From positions 1 to 48,261 of the forward strand of contig JALJEE010001568.1 of NCBI GenBank assembly GCA_023231475.1: a stretch of 48,261 nucleotides of DNA, read 5' to 3'. Below the pieces are notes generated by a model. It had not been told where the DNA came from. It ran no database searches and saw nothing but the letters and a program-made list of their open reading frames with translations. This DNA is from Seison nebaliae (lineage: Eukaryota; Rotifera; Pararotatoria; Seisonacea; Seisonidae). Made by a program: the position numbers and the translations under genes. This document shows, piece by piece, positions 1 through 14,234 of this stretch. How positions within the stretch are numbered: the stretch's first letter is position 1; every line of letters begins with the position of its first letter.

Positions 1-103
1 AAAAAGTTCCACTATTTCATTAAATCAACGAGATTAATTATCTTTTTAGATTATGTTTTCTATTATGATAAACTTTTGGAAACAAAACATTTTTCTGTTT
101 CAG

Positions 104-534
104 GTTCTAACGAACCAGGATATTTTATGTTCAGTAAATGTAACCTTTATTCTCGGTCGGAGGGTCTATATGAATATGGGTTTTTGGATGAAATATCTGA
201 ATTTCATTTGGGACTAAACTTCCTTCATCAATTAAGCCAATTACGACCAATTTGTTTAAAAATCAAATTAGAGTCTGGTTTAATTTTATCACAGTACAAT
301 TATTTTGGCGAAGGTTGCGGAGTAGAATTTGGGAATAAATCAAATAAATATGAAACTGATTTTGTATATCGAATATTTGCCCAGAAATACGAGTTGTCTA
401 ATTGTCTATTTGAAACATCTCCAATGCATAAAAGTAAAATTGAAGAATGTTCCAAAAACGGATTTCTATTTTGGGATACTTGTCTCTTTATGTGTGGATT
501 ACCTACTCGATTAGAGTTTCACATCCAATTTTAG
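104..534 (+). CDS. Fibrinogen-related (FReD) protein, last exon only
   Basis: This is the terminal exon of a secreted fibrinogen-C-like protein whose earlier exons lie left of the window. A strong acceptor (ttttctgtttcag, ending at 103) precedes an open frame that enters in phase 1 and runs to TAG/TAA at 532-534. The piece EYGFLDEISEFHLGLNFLHQ resembles the fibrinogen C-terminal signature (GFG..EFWLGL..IH.L) found in ficolins, tenascins and angiopoietins. A Cys-containing stretch around GEGCGVEF follows. The family normally acts outside the cell in recognition or adhesion. Weak points: the conserved calcium-site residues and the FSTYD/W block of typical domains are not obvious, so the domain is diverged. 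The family call is by eye only. Confidence 0.5.
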
Positions 535-1190
535 AATTTCTATCACTACTATTTTTTCTTTCAATAACTTTTTTTTTCTTTACCGACCGAAAAATAATTT
601 AAATTAAAACTATTTTCTATTAGAAACATTTATTTACAAATTTAACAGTGATTTTTCGACTTATAATATTGTATTCCGAAATTTCATATTTTAATTTTGT
701 ATTTTAAATTGAAGAATTTTATCATTGAATCATCAATCCATATCAAAAACAAAAGCAAAAACCTTTATGAATCTTCGTCACCATATAGAAGATACCAACG
801 TGATAATCGTAAAAATATGCTCAATTATAACCTCAATAGACTATGATAATGTCTATTATGCTCAAAATAACATACCTATTTTTCGTTAAAACTTTCATAA
901 CATTAAAATCTCATTGTTTTCTGTCAAAAATATTCTTTCTGAATTAATTAATACTGCACATAAAATAGACACCAGTTCTTATATTTTTCTGGATATTAAA
1001 TAGAAAACAAAGTTAGAAACATTTTTCATTCTAAAATTAAAACAGATTCAGACTACAATGCAAGTGAATAACTCAGATGAGAACCTCAATTCTGAAAAGA
1101 GAGAGAGGAAAAGATTAACACCAACTGTCATGATTAAGCAGCTAACTGTATTTAAAACTTCTTTTAGACTTGTTATAAAATTTCTACGTC
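535..1190. other. Intergenic, no gene seen
   Basis: AT-rich spacer between the fibrinogen-like exon and the tRNA gene. No open frame with family resemblance and no clear repeat was found on either strand. Confidence 0.5.
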
Positions 1191-1263
1191 GGCCGCGTGG
1201 CCCAATGGACAAGGCGTCCGACTTCGAATCGGAAGATTGCAGGTTCGAGTCCTGCCGTGGTCT
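1191..1263 (+). tRNA. tRNA-Arg, anticodon TCG
   Basis: A full 73-nt cloverleaf. The acceptor stem GGCCGCG (1191-1197) pairs with CGTGGTC (1256-1262) through two G-T wobbles, and the discriminator base is T1263. The anticodon stem TCCGA/TCGGA (1217-1221, 1229-1233) encloses the loop CTTCGAA with anticodon TCG at 1224-1226, which reads CGA. The T arm is GCAGG-TTCGAGT-CCTGC (1239-1255), so the internal B box GGTTCGAGTCC is perfect. The sequence closely matches the animal tRNA-Arg(TCG) consensus as I remember it. No intron and no encoded CCA. It looks functional. Confidence 0.96.
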
Positions 1264-1266
1264 ATA

Positions 1267-1271
1267 TTTTT
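1267..1271 (+). terminator. RNA polymerase III T-run terminator of tRNA-Arg
   Basis: A run of five T residues begins four bases after the discriminator base of the tRNA gene. This is the expected Pol III stop signal. Confidence 0.75.
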
Positions 1272-1964
1272 CATGTGAGTATTTTTTTTCATTTATCATT
1301 ATTTCTTCTCATTATCATATGGAACTTATAAATATATACTGCTAAAATATTCAAATATGGATATTAGCGGATGATACTATTTTAAAAAAAATAAAAAAAA
1401 ATAAAGTGGTTTGGGCAATATGAAACTTTCAATTTTCAAATAAGAAAAATGAAAATTTTTTTAAAAATGTTTAAATTAAATGATGGTTTGAACTTATCGC
1501 ATCAATATGATAAATCCTGTATAGTATACACTGTATACTAGATAGAATGTTAATAAAATTTAATTGAGATTTAATTTTTTCTTACCGTGCTTTAAAAGGG
1601 TTAAATAAATCCTGAACTTCAATCTCATTGAAAATCTAACAAAAATCTTGTAAGTTTCAGGACTTCCTATGAGTCCATGAGTTGAGCAAAAACGACGTCA
1701 ATGAAGAATCAATGTAAATGTAGTGAAAAAGTTAACTATTGTACTAATTAAGGAATTTGGAGGAAAATGTTAAATGCAACATGTTCCAATTCATTTTTTG
1801 GACATTGAAGAAAATTGAAATTAAACATAAGATAATAAAGTGATGAAAATAATATGGAAATGAACTTCAACTTGTTTATAGACTTTATAAACATTTAGTC
1901 TCGTCAAAAAATCGTTTATTGAGAAATTTCATTGAGAAGAATTGAAAGATTCATTCGATTGAGT
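1272..1964. other. Intergenic spacer with a small inverted repeat
   Basis: No gene recognised. The only structure seen is a perfect 8-bp inverted repeat, TAGTATAC-act-GTATACTA, at 1522-1540. The right side probably carries the 3' UTR of the minus-strand RING gene. Confidence 0.45.
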
Positions 1965-3128
1965 TCATTCCTCCAACTTCCATTGATGAACATTTTTCTT
2001 TCTATGTTGCACGACGAGACCGCAAGCTGGACATTTACTGTAGTTCCTTCCATGAACTAAGAAACAGGATGAGCAAACGAAATGATTACATGAAGTTGTC
2101 ATTAACCTACGTCCTCGTTTCAATAATCTTTCTTTTGACTTCTTACAGAATAGACAGAAACCTTCTTCTATGTCATCATGATTTTTATTCAGGTACCTGA
2201 TATCACATTTACTGGCTGTTATCGGACCGACCGCTTTAGTCAACTTGATATATTCATCGTTAACTTTATCTAAATTCATTATAGAAAGGTGACAATCCTT
2301 CTTCGTTAATAATTCATCATCATCATCTTCTTCTGTATCATCAATGATATTATCTAGTCCTATCGATTCTCCTGAACCATCATGAAATTTATCCCGTTTC
2401 TTCGTCATTTCACCCATATCCGAAAGATCTTCATTTTCTTCGCTTAATGATGGTGTTGGTTCCATGATAACTTTATCTTCCATGTTCATCTTGAGAGTGG
2501 AAGATATTGACGATAACGATGATTCATATGATAATTTTCTGAACAATTTATTTGGCATTTCATCATAATCCGAATAGTCTCCTCTGTCACCTTCGTTCGA
2601 TTTCATCTTACTTTTTGGGCAAATTCTATCATATTCTTCCACTTTCTTCATCAAGTTCATTTCCATTTCTTCATTAAATATCATCCGAGCGGTTTTACTA
2701 ATTTCCGATTCGTTCAATGATTCATTTGAAGAAAAGTTCTTTTCTTTCTCTTTGTCGTAACAATCCACTTTCTCAATAATCGATACTTCATCATCTTCAT
2801 AATTCAGATAGAGAATACTATACTTTTGTTCTAAGAAATAGATTATCCATTTGGTTGCCAAATCATAAAGTTTACAAGAGCCCACGAAAAAACAATAAGA
2901 TACCACACCAATTATCAGACACATGACGAACAACTCAAATAAGATTATATAAAAATTAAATTTGTTCCAGCTGCCAGCCAAGTATCTCAAAAGAGGGATA
3001 CATCTCTTTCGTCTAGTCTGTTAACGAATAAAACTTTTAAAAATTTCTAAAAAATCTCTAACCAACTGACCAATAAGTGATGTAGAGCGTTGACAGATAG
3101 CTGAGTGAGATAAAATGTGATAAAACAT
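1965..3128 (-). CDS. Membrane-anchored RING-finger protein, putative E3 ubiquitin ligase
   Basis: I propose two exons. Exon 1 starts at ATG 3128 and ends at 3063. A 45-bp intron (3018-3062, gttaga...aacag) follows, then exon 2 runs to 1965 and gives 372 aa. The frame closes across the junction. After the short basic N terminus comes one hydrophobic segment (about residues 35-62, YIILFELFVMCLIIGVV). A long acidic, serine-rich middle carries short D/E runs. A C-terminal C3HC4 RING sits at the end: C-x2-C-x18-C-x-H-x2-C-x2-C-x10-C-x2-C, starting at GFCLFCKK and ending at KCPACG. The layout (one TM segment, cytosolic acidic stretch, terminal RING) fits a membrane-bound E3 ligase, but I recognise no named family. 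Exon 1 rests on frame and splice sites only. Confidence 0.65.
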
Positions 3129-3904
3129 CTCTTAAATAAATCAAACTTTAAAATTCAAAATCATAAATGAAATTTCTCAATTTCGATTCATACAATTTCC
3201 CTTTCTCGTATTTTCTTTTATATGAAAATAGAAATGCATTCCGAAATTCAATTGTTGATCATTTCTAACATAGGACAATTGGAAGAATAAATAATTCGAA
3301 GACACAAGGGTATTGAGATTGGGAAGCAATTTTAAAAATATATTTTATAATACAAGTAACATATTCAATACTGTTTCATTATTTCGTTTTCATATTATTG
3401 ATTTCGATGTGATGACTCATTGATTTCGGTATGCTTTTATTTAGTCACCTTATTCTTTCGGGTTTGAAAAATTAATTTATCTTAAAACATTTATGGACAC
3501 AAGTTACGAAAAACAGCAACAAACTTGGAAAATAAAAGGTCGAATATTTCATGATTACATAACTTCGCATTGGCACAACTTTCATTGGAACATCGAATTA
3601 ATTTGCTAAATTCCCCTGATGCTCGTAGACAATGTCATTTGATTTTTATTAAATAATTTTATATTTAACTCCATTTCGTAATCAAAATATTTTTATAAAA
3701 CATGTCAAACGAAATGAAAAAAGGTGTCTAACTCTCATAAGGACTTTGAAAAAAGGATAACTGTCTCACAATCGAAAATTATTCCTATATTCTTTTATTT
3801 AGTTTATTATTTCAGTTTTTAAAACATGGAAATTTATGATAAATAGAAAAATTATTTTTCCTTTAGAGATTGAAATATGATCAGATTCATCTACTGTTCT
3901 TTTA
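3129..3904. other. Intergenic, no gene seen
   Basis: AT-rich spacer between two minus-strand membrane-protein genes. It holds the likely promoter of the RING gene and the 3' UTR of its neighbour. No motif stood out. Confidence 0.45.
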
Positions 3905-5175
3905 CTATTTGGGAGATATCGGATGATTCATCTTTTTGCATTTGCGAATTCCTAAGGAAAAATCAGAATGGATGACTTAAATTGAAAAAAACTGTTTTAC
4001 ACTATTTGAATTCAGTTTAATACAAGCAACCTTACTTGCTAAGCCCATTAACAATAACAACAATACAACTCCTCCAGAAATAATGAAAACTTTCCATCTC
4101 TTTTTCGTTTTCAAGTTATTCATACGAATTTCTTTATAAATCAGAAATCATTATTCAATTACAAATAAATGTCAATTGTAGGTATTGGGTTTAGGATAAT
4201 GTAAAATTTCCTCATAATATTTATATCGTCCAATTCATATTTTCCGGTATTTTTATCGAAAATGTAACGGAATTAAATATACTAACCGTTCCTCTTCTTT
4301 GAGAAAATGTTTTGTAAAGAAGAACTCCATATATGTGAGAGAGATGCATTGTCTTTTGTCGTCAAGTTCTCAATCTTCAAGGGTGCTTCTGTATTTCATG
4401 GAATTATGAACGTAAAGAAAAGTTTATAAACTGTATTTCGCCAGAAATGTCGAATAAATGATACAAGAATTTGAACCATCTCCGACCCTAAGTTTCATCA
4501 TGTTCGTCGCATTAAAAGTGCTCGGATTATCTCCAACAGTCTAACAGAATAAGCTAACAAGGATAATGTTGGAATTATAACTAGGCACATCTTTTCAATA
4601 TTAGATTTCCAACACCTAATGAAATTGTAGGATTTTAATCGGATAAATTGACAATAATATCAAGATATCAAAAATTTAAAATATAAAAATAAAATAAAGT
4701 TGCAACCAAATAATTAACAGTTATAAAATGAATAACCTGAAGTAGAGAAAGGTAGTCATTTGGAAAAGCCATATTTCGCAATTGTTACAGGTATTGCAGC
4801 TAACTTTCTGATAGGGAGTTTAAAAAAAGTTCATTCTAGGATAACTTTAAATATCCCTTGATTTGGCACAACTTCATTACCCTTCACTTTAAGCACGTTA
4901 AATATTAGTGTTTCTTTAGAAGGACTGTCAATTTCACCATGAAGATTATTCAAACCTGGGATGATAAGTGTAAAAGATCGATGATTATGAGATGTACAAG
5001 TTCTGTTTACTAAAACATGATTACCGAATAAATTTCTAGTTCTTAAGCATTCCTCGTCGTGTTTATGAATTCCGTAGAGGATGTTTTGAGTTTTACTCTG
5101 ACTATCGAATTTTACATGAACTGAATTTGCGACTGTTATTATAAACAAGAAATATTCAAATTTTTCAGCTGACAT
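3905..5175 (-). CDS. Putative multi-exon type I membrane glycoprotein, exon joins partly unresolved
   Basis: The first exon starts at ATG 5175 (MSAEKFEYFLFIITVANS, signal-like) and probably ends at 4846 before gttatcc. About 110 residues follow the start, with one sequon (NRTC). Further open pieces on the same strand read as an ectodomain: near 4290-4390 with NLTT and NASL sequons, joining in phase to 4138-4036. That last exon encodes a basic patch and one very hydrophobic stretch, ISGGVVLLLLLMGLA, i.e. a transmembrane helix. A final exon at 3951-3905 gives a short basic tail ending HPISPK. The exons between 4845 and 4400 can be joined in more than one way, so the ectodomain sequence is uncertain. 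No family recognised. The overall order (signal, glycosylated ectodomain, TM, short tail) is what supports one gene rather than several scraps. Confidence 0.45.
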
Positions 5176-6640
5176 TTATCTAAATAGAAGGTAAACTTAA
5201 AACAAAAATTTGAAAATTGAAATGCTTTCATTCTTCACTAGTTTCTAAACTAATATATTAGTTAATATATTAACTAATATATTATTACAATATTATAATA
5301 TTACTGGTATGTATAAAATCTATAGAAATATGTGTGTTGATCATAACGTTGATTAAATGTTACAGTAAACAGAATATCAACTGTACTTGTAAACGAATAT
5401 TCAACTTTCCTTCATATAATTTTTTCACAGTTGATAAATGGTAAAGAGAAAATTTTTTTAATTTTGAATTCAGATATATATTTTTCATGTATATGTTATT
5501 AGACACTTCATACTTTATAAATTATACATCTCTTAACTCCTTGTTAATAACTTAATCAATGACTATTGATTTTATTAACCTTTTTCGCACTACAAAAGTT
5601 TATTGTTAAGAATAAGTGTTTTAGTTGTATATTTGGCCGTTGAAACTACGTATTACAAATTTCAGAAAAACGTTCCCCTATTAGTAGGATTCGAACTAGC
5701 AACCATTCAAATCGACGCTGAACTACGAGAGAGAGACATCCCTGACAAGAAAAACATTTTTGGATGAGCTAGAGAAATGTTTGGTTATGCTGTTCCCAAT
5801 TCAAATTTGGGTACCCTAAAAAATATAATAAATCTTAAAATTCCTAAAAGTCCAACGATAATAAAATTAGTCAAATAGACGAACCATATAAAAGATCTTT
5901 TGATTCTAAAAGATCGGTTGAATAATGATTTGAATATAAAACTATTCAAATCGAGTTATTTTAACACCGATGGAATTTCCTGGAATTTTATGCCCAATTT
6001 CACAATTTGACTAGTCTAAATACCGCGTCTAATCACTTATTTTCAGGAGTAAGAGAAGTGTGGAAAACCAAAAATCTTAAGCACATACTTGGCGATCGAT
6101 TTTATATATTTTATTAATTATTATTATTACCAAATGGTATTAATTGATTATTTAATTAAATTAGACTTCTTCCCTGTAAGAAAAGAGTTTGAAAACATTG
6201 TTTATAGGCGCTTAAAACACTGTATGATAAACTCTTTTTATTAGTGTTTACGCATAAACGCATAAAAAGCCCATATAAAAAGGATAAAAAAATTTACACA
6301 TCTATTTATCTTTATTTTTCCTATCTCTATGATTTTTTTAGAGTCAAACGGCAAATGCGAACGCGTACCATTCCCTTGTGAGAGAATTCATATGAGATAA
6401 AATGTGATAAAGTAACACTTGTATTAATAGTGTTCATTTTATCCCTGTAATTTTAAACAACATTTTAAATATTTTGTTAAATATCTCCTCTTCCTGACAT
6501 GAAAGTCATTCACTGTTTACTGATCAAAGTTCGTTGGAAAGGAAAAGATTGTGAGAGAGTAATTAATAAAAGTGTAATTATTTAAGAAAACTTTCCCATC
6601 CCCGTGATCAATTGTTGTGTTGGAATCAATCTCCTTCCAA
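5176..6640. other. Intergenic spacer with palindrome
   Basis: No gene supported. It contains the 34-bp palindrome listed separately and, at about 5676-5750 on the minus strand, a degenerate tRNA-like scrap (see rejected items). The rest is AT-rich without a readable pattern. Confidence 0.45.
5251..5284. repeat. 34-bp perfect palindrome
   Basis: The half-site TAATATATTAGTTAATA is followed directly by its exact reverse complement with no spacer. All bases are A/T except one G and one C. It lies between a minus-strand gene start (5175) and a plus-strand gene start (6641), so it could be a cruciform-prone promoter element or simply a chance AT palindrome. Confidence 0.9.
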
Positions 6641-7887
6641 ATGAAAATATTAGCGAATGTTATTCTTTGCATTGAATTGACGAACGATAAATTGATCTTA
6701 TTTCTATGAAGTTTAGTTCCGACATCCTTCAAAATTGCTTAAATATGAATGGGCATTTATCATCTTGTCCATCATCACTAGTGTGGGCGTGATTGGATTC
6801 AGCAGTTATCGTTTGGCAACCATTGATTTTGAGAACACTGATTTCCCATTTTGTATCATATTAATCGTTCATTCTCGTTAATCTTTTTCCCATTTCCATA
6901 TTTAAATTATTTCTGTTAGTCTTCTCCATTTATTATGCATTCAATTGTGTGTTCACTGAGAAACCGTATGAATTGGCCGTTCTCTTATTATCCAGTTTCG
7001 TTTTTGAGGTTTATGCTGCAGCCAACTACGGAATCACATTACATCGCTTATCGAAAAGTACAAAATTGTTGAAATTGGTTTCACTTTATGATTTTCTAAG
7101 AAAATCTTCAAATTTCAAATTCAGTTAAGATTAATTTACATGTCGGTATGTCTGCCGGGATTCGTCGCTTTGAGTGTCGCTCTCATGATTCGTTATACGA
7201 AAAATAGGGGTCACATTTTCAAGTTATTCGATATACATTTTATGAAAGAAACCATTTAATTTTTTTTCAGTTTACTTGGAGCGGATATGAGAATGCAAAA
7301 AATGGGACAAATTTTATTTTCTTTCAGTAGTTTAATGACTTTCTGTTTAGAAATGAATGTTTAATTTTTATTATTATTTATATATTAATATCATATTTTT
7401 TTTCCTTAAAGATTTGTATGATCGTTTTGATATTAAATTCTGATAAATCATATTCGTTGGAAGAACAAATTATTCTTGGTTTAGGTAGTGGAATAGTTCT
7501 CATCTGGTATATTATTGGAGTGATATTTCCTCGAATTGAAAGTCGGCCGTTGGCCTACTTCTTCTGGGCTCTATCATGGCCGGCACCGGCTTATGTAGTT
7601 TATCGAATGATAAAAGTTAAATATTCAAATTTCTTCACACGAAATCATTATTTTGTGAGATAGGCTGCCGATAATTTGACTTCGGACAAGAAGAATGTTA
7701 AATCGTTAGCAATCGTTGCAATAATGGGCGGCGTTCTAACGATATTGGTCGAATTTTCTGTGGCAATTCTATCGTCGATAGTTTACTCCAATTTCGGGAG
7801 AGGATTAGGACAGAAATGTTAATAATTTTCAAAATTTAAATTTTCATTATTATTTCTCTTTCAGTATACCAACAACCATCGAAATGA
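6641..7887 (+). CDS. Seven-span membrane protein of unknown family
   Basis: Eight exons join cleanly (6641-6658, 6717-6876, 6920-7077, 7125-7222, 7271-7358, 7412-7615, 7664-7817, 7865-7887) to give 300 aa. The summed length is an exact multiple of three and the stop is TGA. Every intron is 42-58 bp and begins GTT. The protein begins MKILANFRHPSKLL and shows about seven hydrophobic segments. Recognisable patches are FTEKPYELAVLLLSS, YAAANYGITLHRLSK between the early helices, and FFWALSWPAPAYVVYRMIK before the last helix. The C terminus ends GRGLGQKLYQQPSK. I do not recognise a receptor or transporter signature (no DRY, no NPxxY). The first 18-bp exon is the least certain part. A diverged membrane family confined to invertebrates is possible, but I cannot name it. 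Confidence 0.72.
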
Positions 7888-8188
7888 ATTGATGGAAGAA
7901 AAAAGAAGAGTTTTATAAAGAAACGAAAAAATTCTTATATTTAAATCAAATATTGAAGTTATAGAATGAAATGAATTCAACTTCAAGAAGAAAAAAAAAT
8001 GAATGAATTAACTGAAAATCATACTTGAATCATAAAAAAATAATTGTTTCTTTCTTCACTTTTGATTGTTCTGATTCTGTTGATGAACTCCCAAATAATT
8101 TTATGATATGAACATGAAATTTGATGATGTCTATTTGAGAATAAATTATATAATATTAAAAAATCATTTTCCTAATACAAGTCCCTTT

Positions 8189-10166
<1,978 letters not shown>

Positions 10167-11759
10167 TTTCAGGATTTAGTAAATGAATGAATGAATGTCT
10201 TACAATTTGAAAATAAAGTGAAGAGTAAAATTTAAAGGAATAATTGATGAAAGAAGCGAATGATTCGGATTCTGCCACTTATACACGTATGGAAGATATC
10301 CGCTCCTAGTCGAGAGAAGAGTTAGAATAAATCTTGCAGTTTAGTACAGCACATTTGAATAGACGGGAGAAGAATTTCTCTTCCCTATAGACTTCCGTTC
10401 CAAAATATTCCAACATCTCATTTAAATTTTAAGCTTATTCTAATCTGGTACGTGTTCAAAATTTAAATAATTTTCACATTTTGACATAATCAAAGAGCTT
10501 CATATAAATTTTGGCTTATCTCTCCGTCTCTCTTTCTCTGTCTTTTTCAGTCATTATTTTATTCCATTGAACTAAAGTAAACGCGTAACAAATATTTTTG
10601 TCACGTGCAAACTAATGTAACAAAGAAAATGTTGGATGGATAATTTCCTTCAATATATACACACACTCTCACACGATGAGATGTATAAATTAAGAATCAA
10701 TTGTTAACCGAAATTACAGGGATAAAATGTGGATAATTGAAGGAGAATGACATGGTATTTAAAAGAGAGAAAGAGAGTTGGAGAGAATGAAATAAAAATG
10801 AAATTTATTTATATCATTCGAATTGATGATAATTGAAATAGGTGAATGGAGGTGAATAGATAACATCTATCTATAAAAAAGTAATAAAATTTTGAGATAA
10901 TTTATTGGAAATTGAAGTTATTAAAGAAAGAAAGATCGATCGAGATGACAATCGACTAATCTCCTCCTTCTATAATCATTGACTAATTGATTTACAGGAG
11001 ATGCGACGATATATTCTTACAGATGGTATTTAATAAACTTCTGTTTTCCCTTCCGTCGACGACCAACGAGGTCACATGAAAGAAAAAAACGAATTCGTCT
11101 CATCCTTTTTCTTCCAAAGAAACAACAATTATTTTCCTTCTTCTTTTATTCGTCCTCTTTTATTACTGTTCTTCATTACCTAATGACGTATCGATAATCA
11201 GAAGATATGATAGATACACAATCAACATTCAATTATTAGTAGCATGGTGAGAGAAAGGACAATGGCAAACAGATCTCGAAATACAATCCAATTATCGATC
11301 AAGTGACTTTTTTCCTCGTACAGTCTAAATGACGAAATATCCAGTCTATCTTATTCTATTGAGATCATATTAACAAATTAAACGACTATGACACATAGAT
11401 GGAGAGTTGGGATGGAGATATATCCGATTCTAGATAGAAGTGAAATGATAAGATGACTCTTTTGCAAACATTTCCTAATGATTAGAAGGGAAGAAATTGT
11501 ATGAGAAGGAATAAAGACAAAACGTTTAATTGAATATTGTTAAGAATAAAAAAAAAGTGTCATTTTGTCTCCGTCTCTCTCTCTCTCCCTCAATCCATGT
11601 TCTTTTGGATGTCAAATAAATAAAAAATCGATAGACTATTCAATTGATGAGATGAATTCGTTCAATTGGATTATATAATCCAAATAATGTGTCGAAACTT
11701 ATCTCCGAAATTTTATTGATTTATCCTGGAAAAATTCACCATCTTATATTATTCCCATC
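10167..11759. other. Spacer between the two polo kinase genes
   Basis: About 1.6 kb with no coding signal. It holds the plk-1 promoter and the 3' UTR of the paralogue. Short GA-rich stretches (around 10765-10790) and a CT run (around 11568-11590) are the only low-complexity patches seen. Confidence 0.5.
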
Positions 11760-13581
11760 TTAATCTTTCAATTGAATGATATGTTCCTTTCCACTTTGGA
11801 AGTCGCACAATTTCCTCTCCATATATTTCACTCTCGATAAGATTTCTTCTGGTAATTCATCTTTATTTCGTTTATCTATATCGATCTCATACGATTCACA
11901 TCCTTGTATGTAATTGATGGTTCTCCGATTGGGATCAATGATAATTTTCGAATGATCAGATGAGAAGTTCGTTTGTAAAATTCCATTCGATAAGAAAATT
12001 GTTATTCCATTTTTCGTCCTTTGCCAAATACGTACATAAACATCCATTTTCGTATTAGACGGAAGTTTCTGCTCATTATAGAACTGAAGAAAATTACTTT
12101 TTTCTCATTCAAATAATTCAAAGAAAATATTTAACTTTCAAATTATCTTCCATATATTCTTTCATCTGATTGACCAACGAGAATTTCTTTTTATCTTTGT
12201 TCCTCATTTTTTCTTCGTTTAATTCCTCGTCATCACTCCTGTTAATGAAACGAAATTTTGACGCATCTTCATTCATTAAAACGACCGTCGAATCATTAAA
12301 TGATGCACCACAGATCGCGTCGTTAACGAAGAAGCCAAATCCGAAACGATGTGACATATCTATCCAACTCTTTATCCAAATAGGTGGCCATTTATTTTGG
12401 AAGAAACCTAAAACATATTGAAACTATACGAAACTCAAAATATTAACTCGAAATATTTTCGCTTGATTTTGAACTTAAAATTTCTTTTAGGAAATTCTTC
12501 AACACTTTCAATTTCTTTCTACATTTCATAAATTGGTTAGTGTCGTCGGATAAAACTTCAAGTTTGTCGTTTCTGAAGTCAGATGATAACATTTCAGGAA
12601 TTGTGTGATCTGTAAAAAATTTATGAAACAAAGATTTGGTGGCTGATGGTCTCGATTCCGGTTTCACTTCCAATAATTGATGAATTAAATCACATCCATC
12701 ATCAGAAATGTCTGTTGGTGGTAAATAATCACCTTTCCTTATTTTCGAATATGTCTGTACAATATTCATCGTTTCAAACGGTGCTTTTCCCATTAACAAA
12801 TAATATCTGAAAGAGGAATAAATTTTATAGAAATCGAAAGGAAAAAGTCGAACAGAATACATCCCAAAGACCATATGTCGACTTGTTGTCCGTGACCGAT
12901 TTTCGATAGAATTTCTGGTGCGATATAATTTGGCGTGCCACAAAGTGTATGTTTCTCATCGTCTTCCGTTTTGACTACGGTTGCTAAACCAAAATCTCCG
13001 ATTTTCGGTATCAGATCATCATTGAGAAAGACATTAGTCAATTTTAAATCTCGATGAATGATCCGATTATGATGCAAATATTCTACTGCTGTGAAGAGTT
13101 TAAAAAGGAAAAATCTTGCTTCATATTGCGAAAGTTTCTTATGATGTTTCACATAATCAGCGAGAGTCTAAAGAAGAAAAAATGAGAATAATTTAGAGCA
13201 AATCAAATTTGAATCCAACTCCATATTCACATAATTCTAGAACAATATACCAATTGGAATTGTCACGAAAAGCTGATTGAAATTTAATTATATTTGTATG
13301 ATCGATCGATCTATGTATCGATACTTCTTGATATAATTTGGCAATGGCACTTCCACTTCTATACTTCTTCTCTTCCATATTGATGACTTTGATAGCGAAA
13401 TGTTTTTCATCTGCAACTTTCTTATATTCATAACACTTAGCGAAGCCACCCTAAAAAATTGGGGAAAAATTATAAAAGAAAAAAAAATAATTTGAACTTT
13501 TCCTAAATATCCAACATAGGAATATAATTCTCCTGAATTCTTCACATCTTTTATTATTTTCGGAATTCCTGAATACGACAT
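11760..13581 (-). CDS. Diverged polo-like kinase paralogue
   Basis: Six exons (13581-13498, 13450-13220, 13167-12854, 12806-12475, 12407-12136, 12083-11760) close in frame to 518 aa. The glycine loop is the normal polo type ([12 protein letters not shown]), and [18 protein letters not shown] and [13 protein letters not shown] are all intact, so the kinase should be active. The polo-box half is strongly diverged but keeps the Trp ([13 protein letters not shown]) and the His/Lys pair ([13 protein letters not shown]). Four intron positions match plk-1: before GGFAK or GFAK, before SLMEMH/TLADYV, inside GCI(M/L)-Y, and after YM.DNL.K. Two plk-1 introns are absent and one intron before the polo box is private. 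This points to tandem duplication followed by fast change in the docking domain. It may act in germline or meiosis as extra PLKs do in nematodes, but that is inference. Confidence 0.92.
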
Positions 13582-14234
13582 GATTGAAATTTACTAAAAT
13601 CTTTTCTTCATTTGTTGTTCTATCTCATTTCTACCTTTATATACTTGTTAACATTTTCTGCAGTTTTTGAAGACAATTCTACCTATTCTTTCCAATTTGC
13701 AGATGTAGTCATGCTAAACTTCATTTTCCCGCAATTTTCCGTATTGCCTTTTTGAATTTTGTGTTTTGATGAATCCTTTCAAATAAAATTCTATTATTTT
13801 TTTTATCGTTTTTCTCAGTCTCACTCTAAGTTCAATCTAGAAGCTGTAGATGAAATAAAATTAAATAGAATTATCAGAAACTATTTTTGAAGTATATGAA
13901 TAACAAATAAAGATGAGAATGATGATGATGAATTTAAATACGAAAGAGCATATGAAATTTTATTGAATGAAATTTTAAGTGAAGTGAACATAATTTGACT
14001 TTTGTTGATGATTTTTGGTAAACGTATAAAATTATGAAAAGCGAAAATTATTCTTCTAACGTAAATAATATTCATCAATCAGATAAATCTGAATTAGATT
14101 AAATGAAATTGACACTGTGAGAATAAAATGAACCAAAAAAAATTAGATGAGAATTCCATTAAATTTTAGAAAGGGAAAATAAATTTTAGTTTACTTAACA
14201 ATTTTTATGAATTGAATTTATCTTTAATCGATTT
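13582..14234. other. Intergenic, no gene seen
   Basis: Short AT-rich gap between the promoter of the polo paralogue and the 3' end of the receptor gene. An open frame at 13881-14078 shows no coding character. Confidence 0.5.

Noticed and set aside
2988-2990. TTG as start of the RING protein
   Set aside because: It is only the first alternative start codon in an open frame. An upstream exon with ATG 3128 joins in phase through a 45-bp intron of the local type.
5676-5750. tRNA-like sequence on the minus strand with a near-perfect B box (AGTTCGAATCC) and an A-box-like TAGTTCAGCG
   Set aside because: The T stem and acceptor stem do not pair and the A-to-B box distance is too short. At best it is a degenerate tRNA or SINE scrap.
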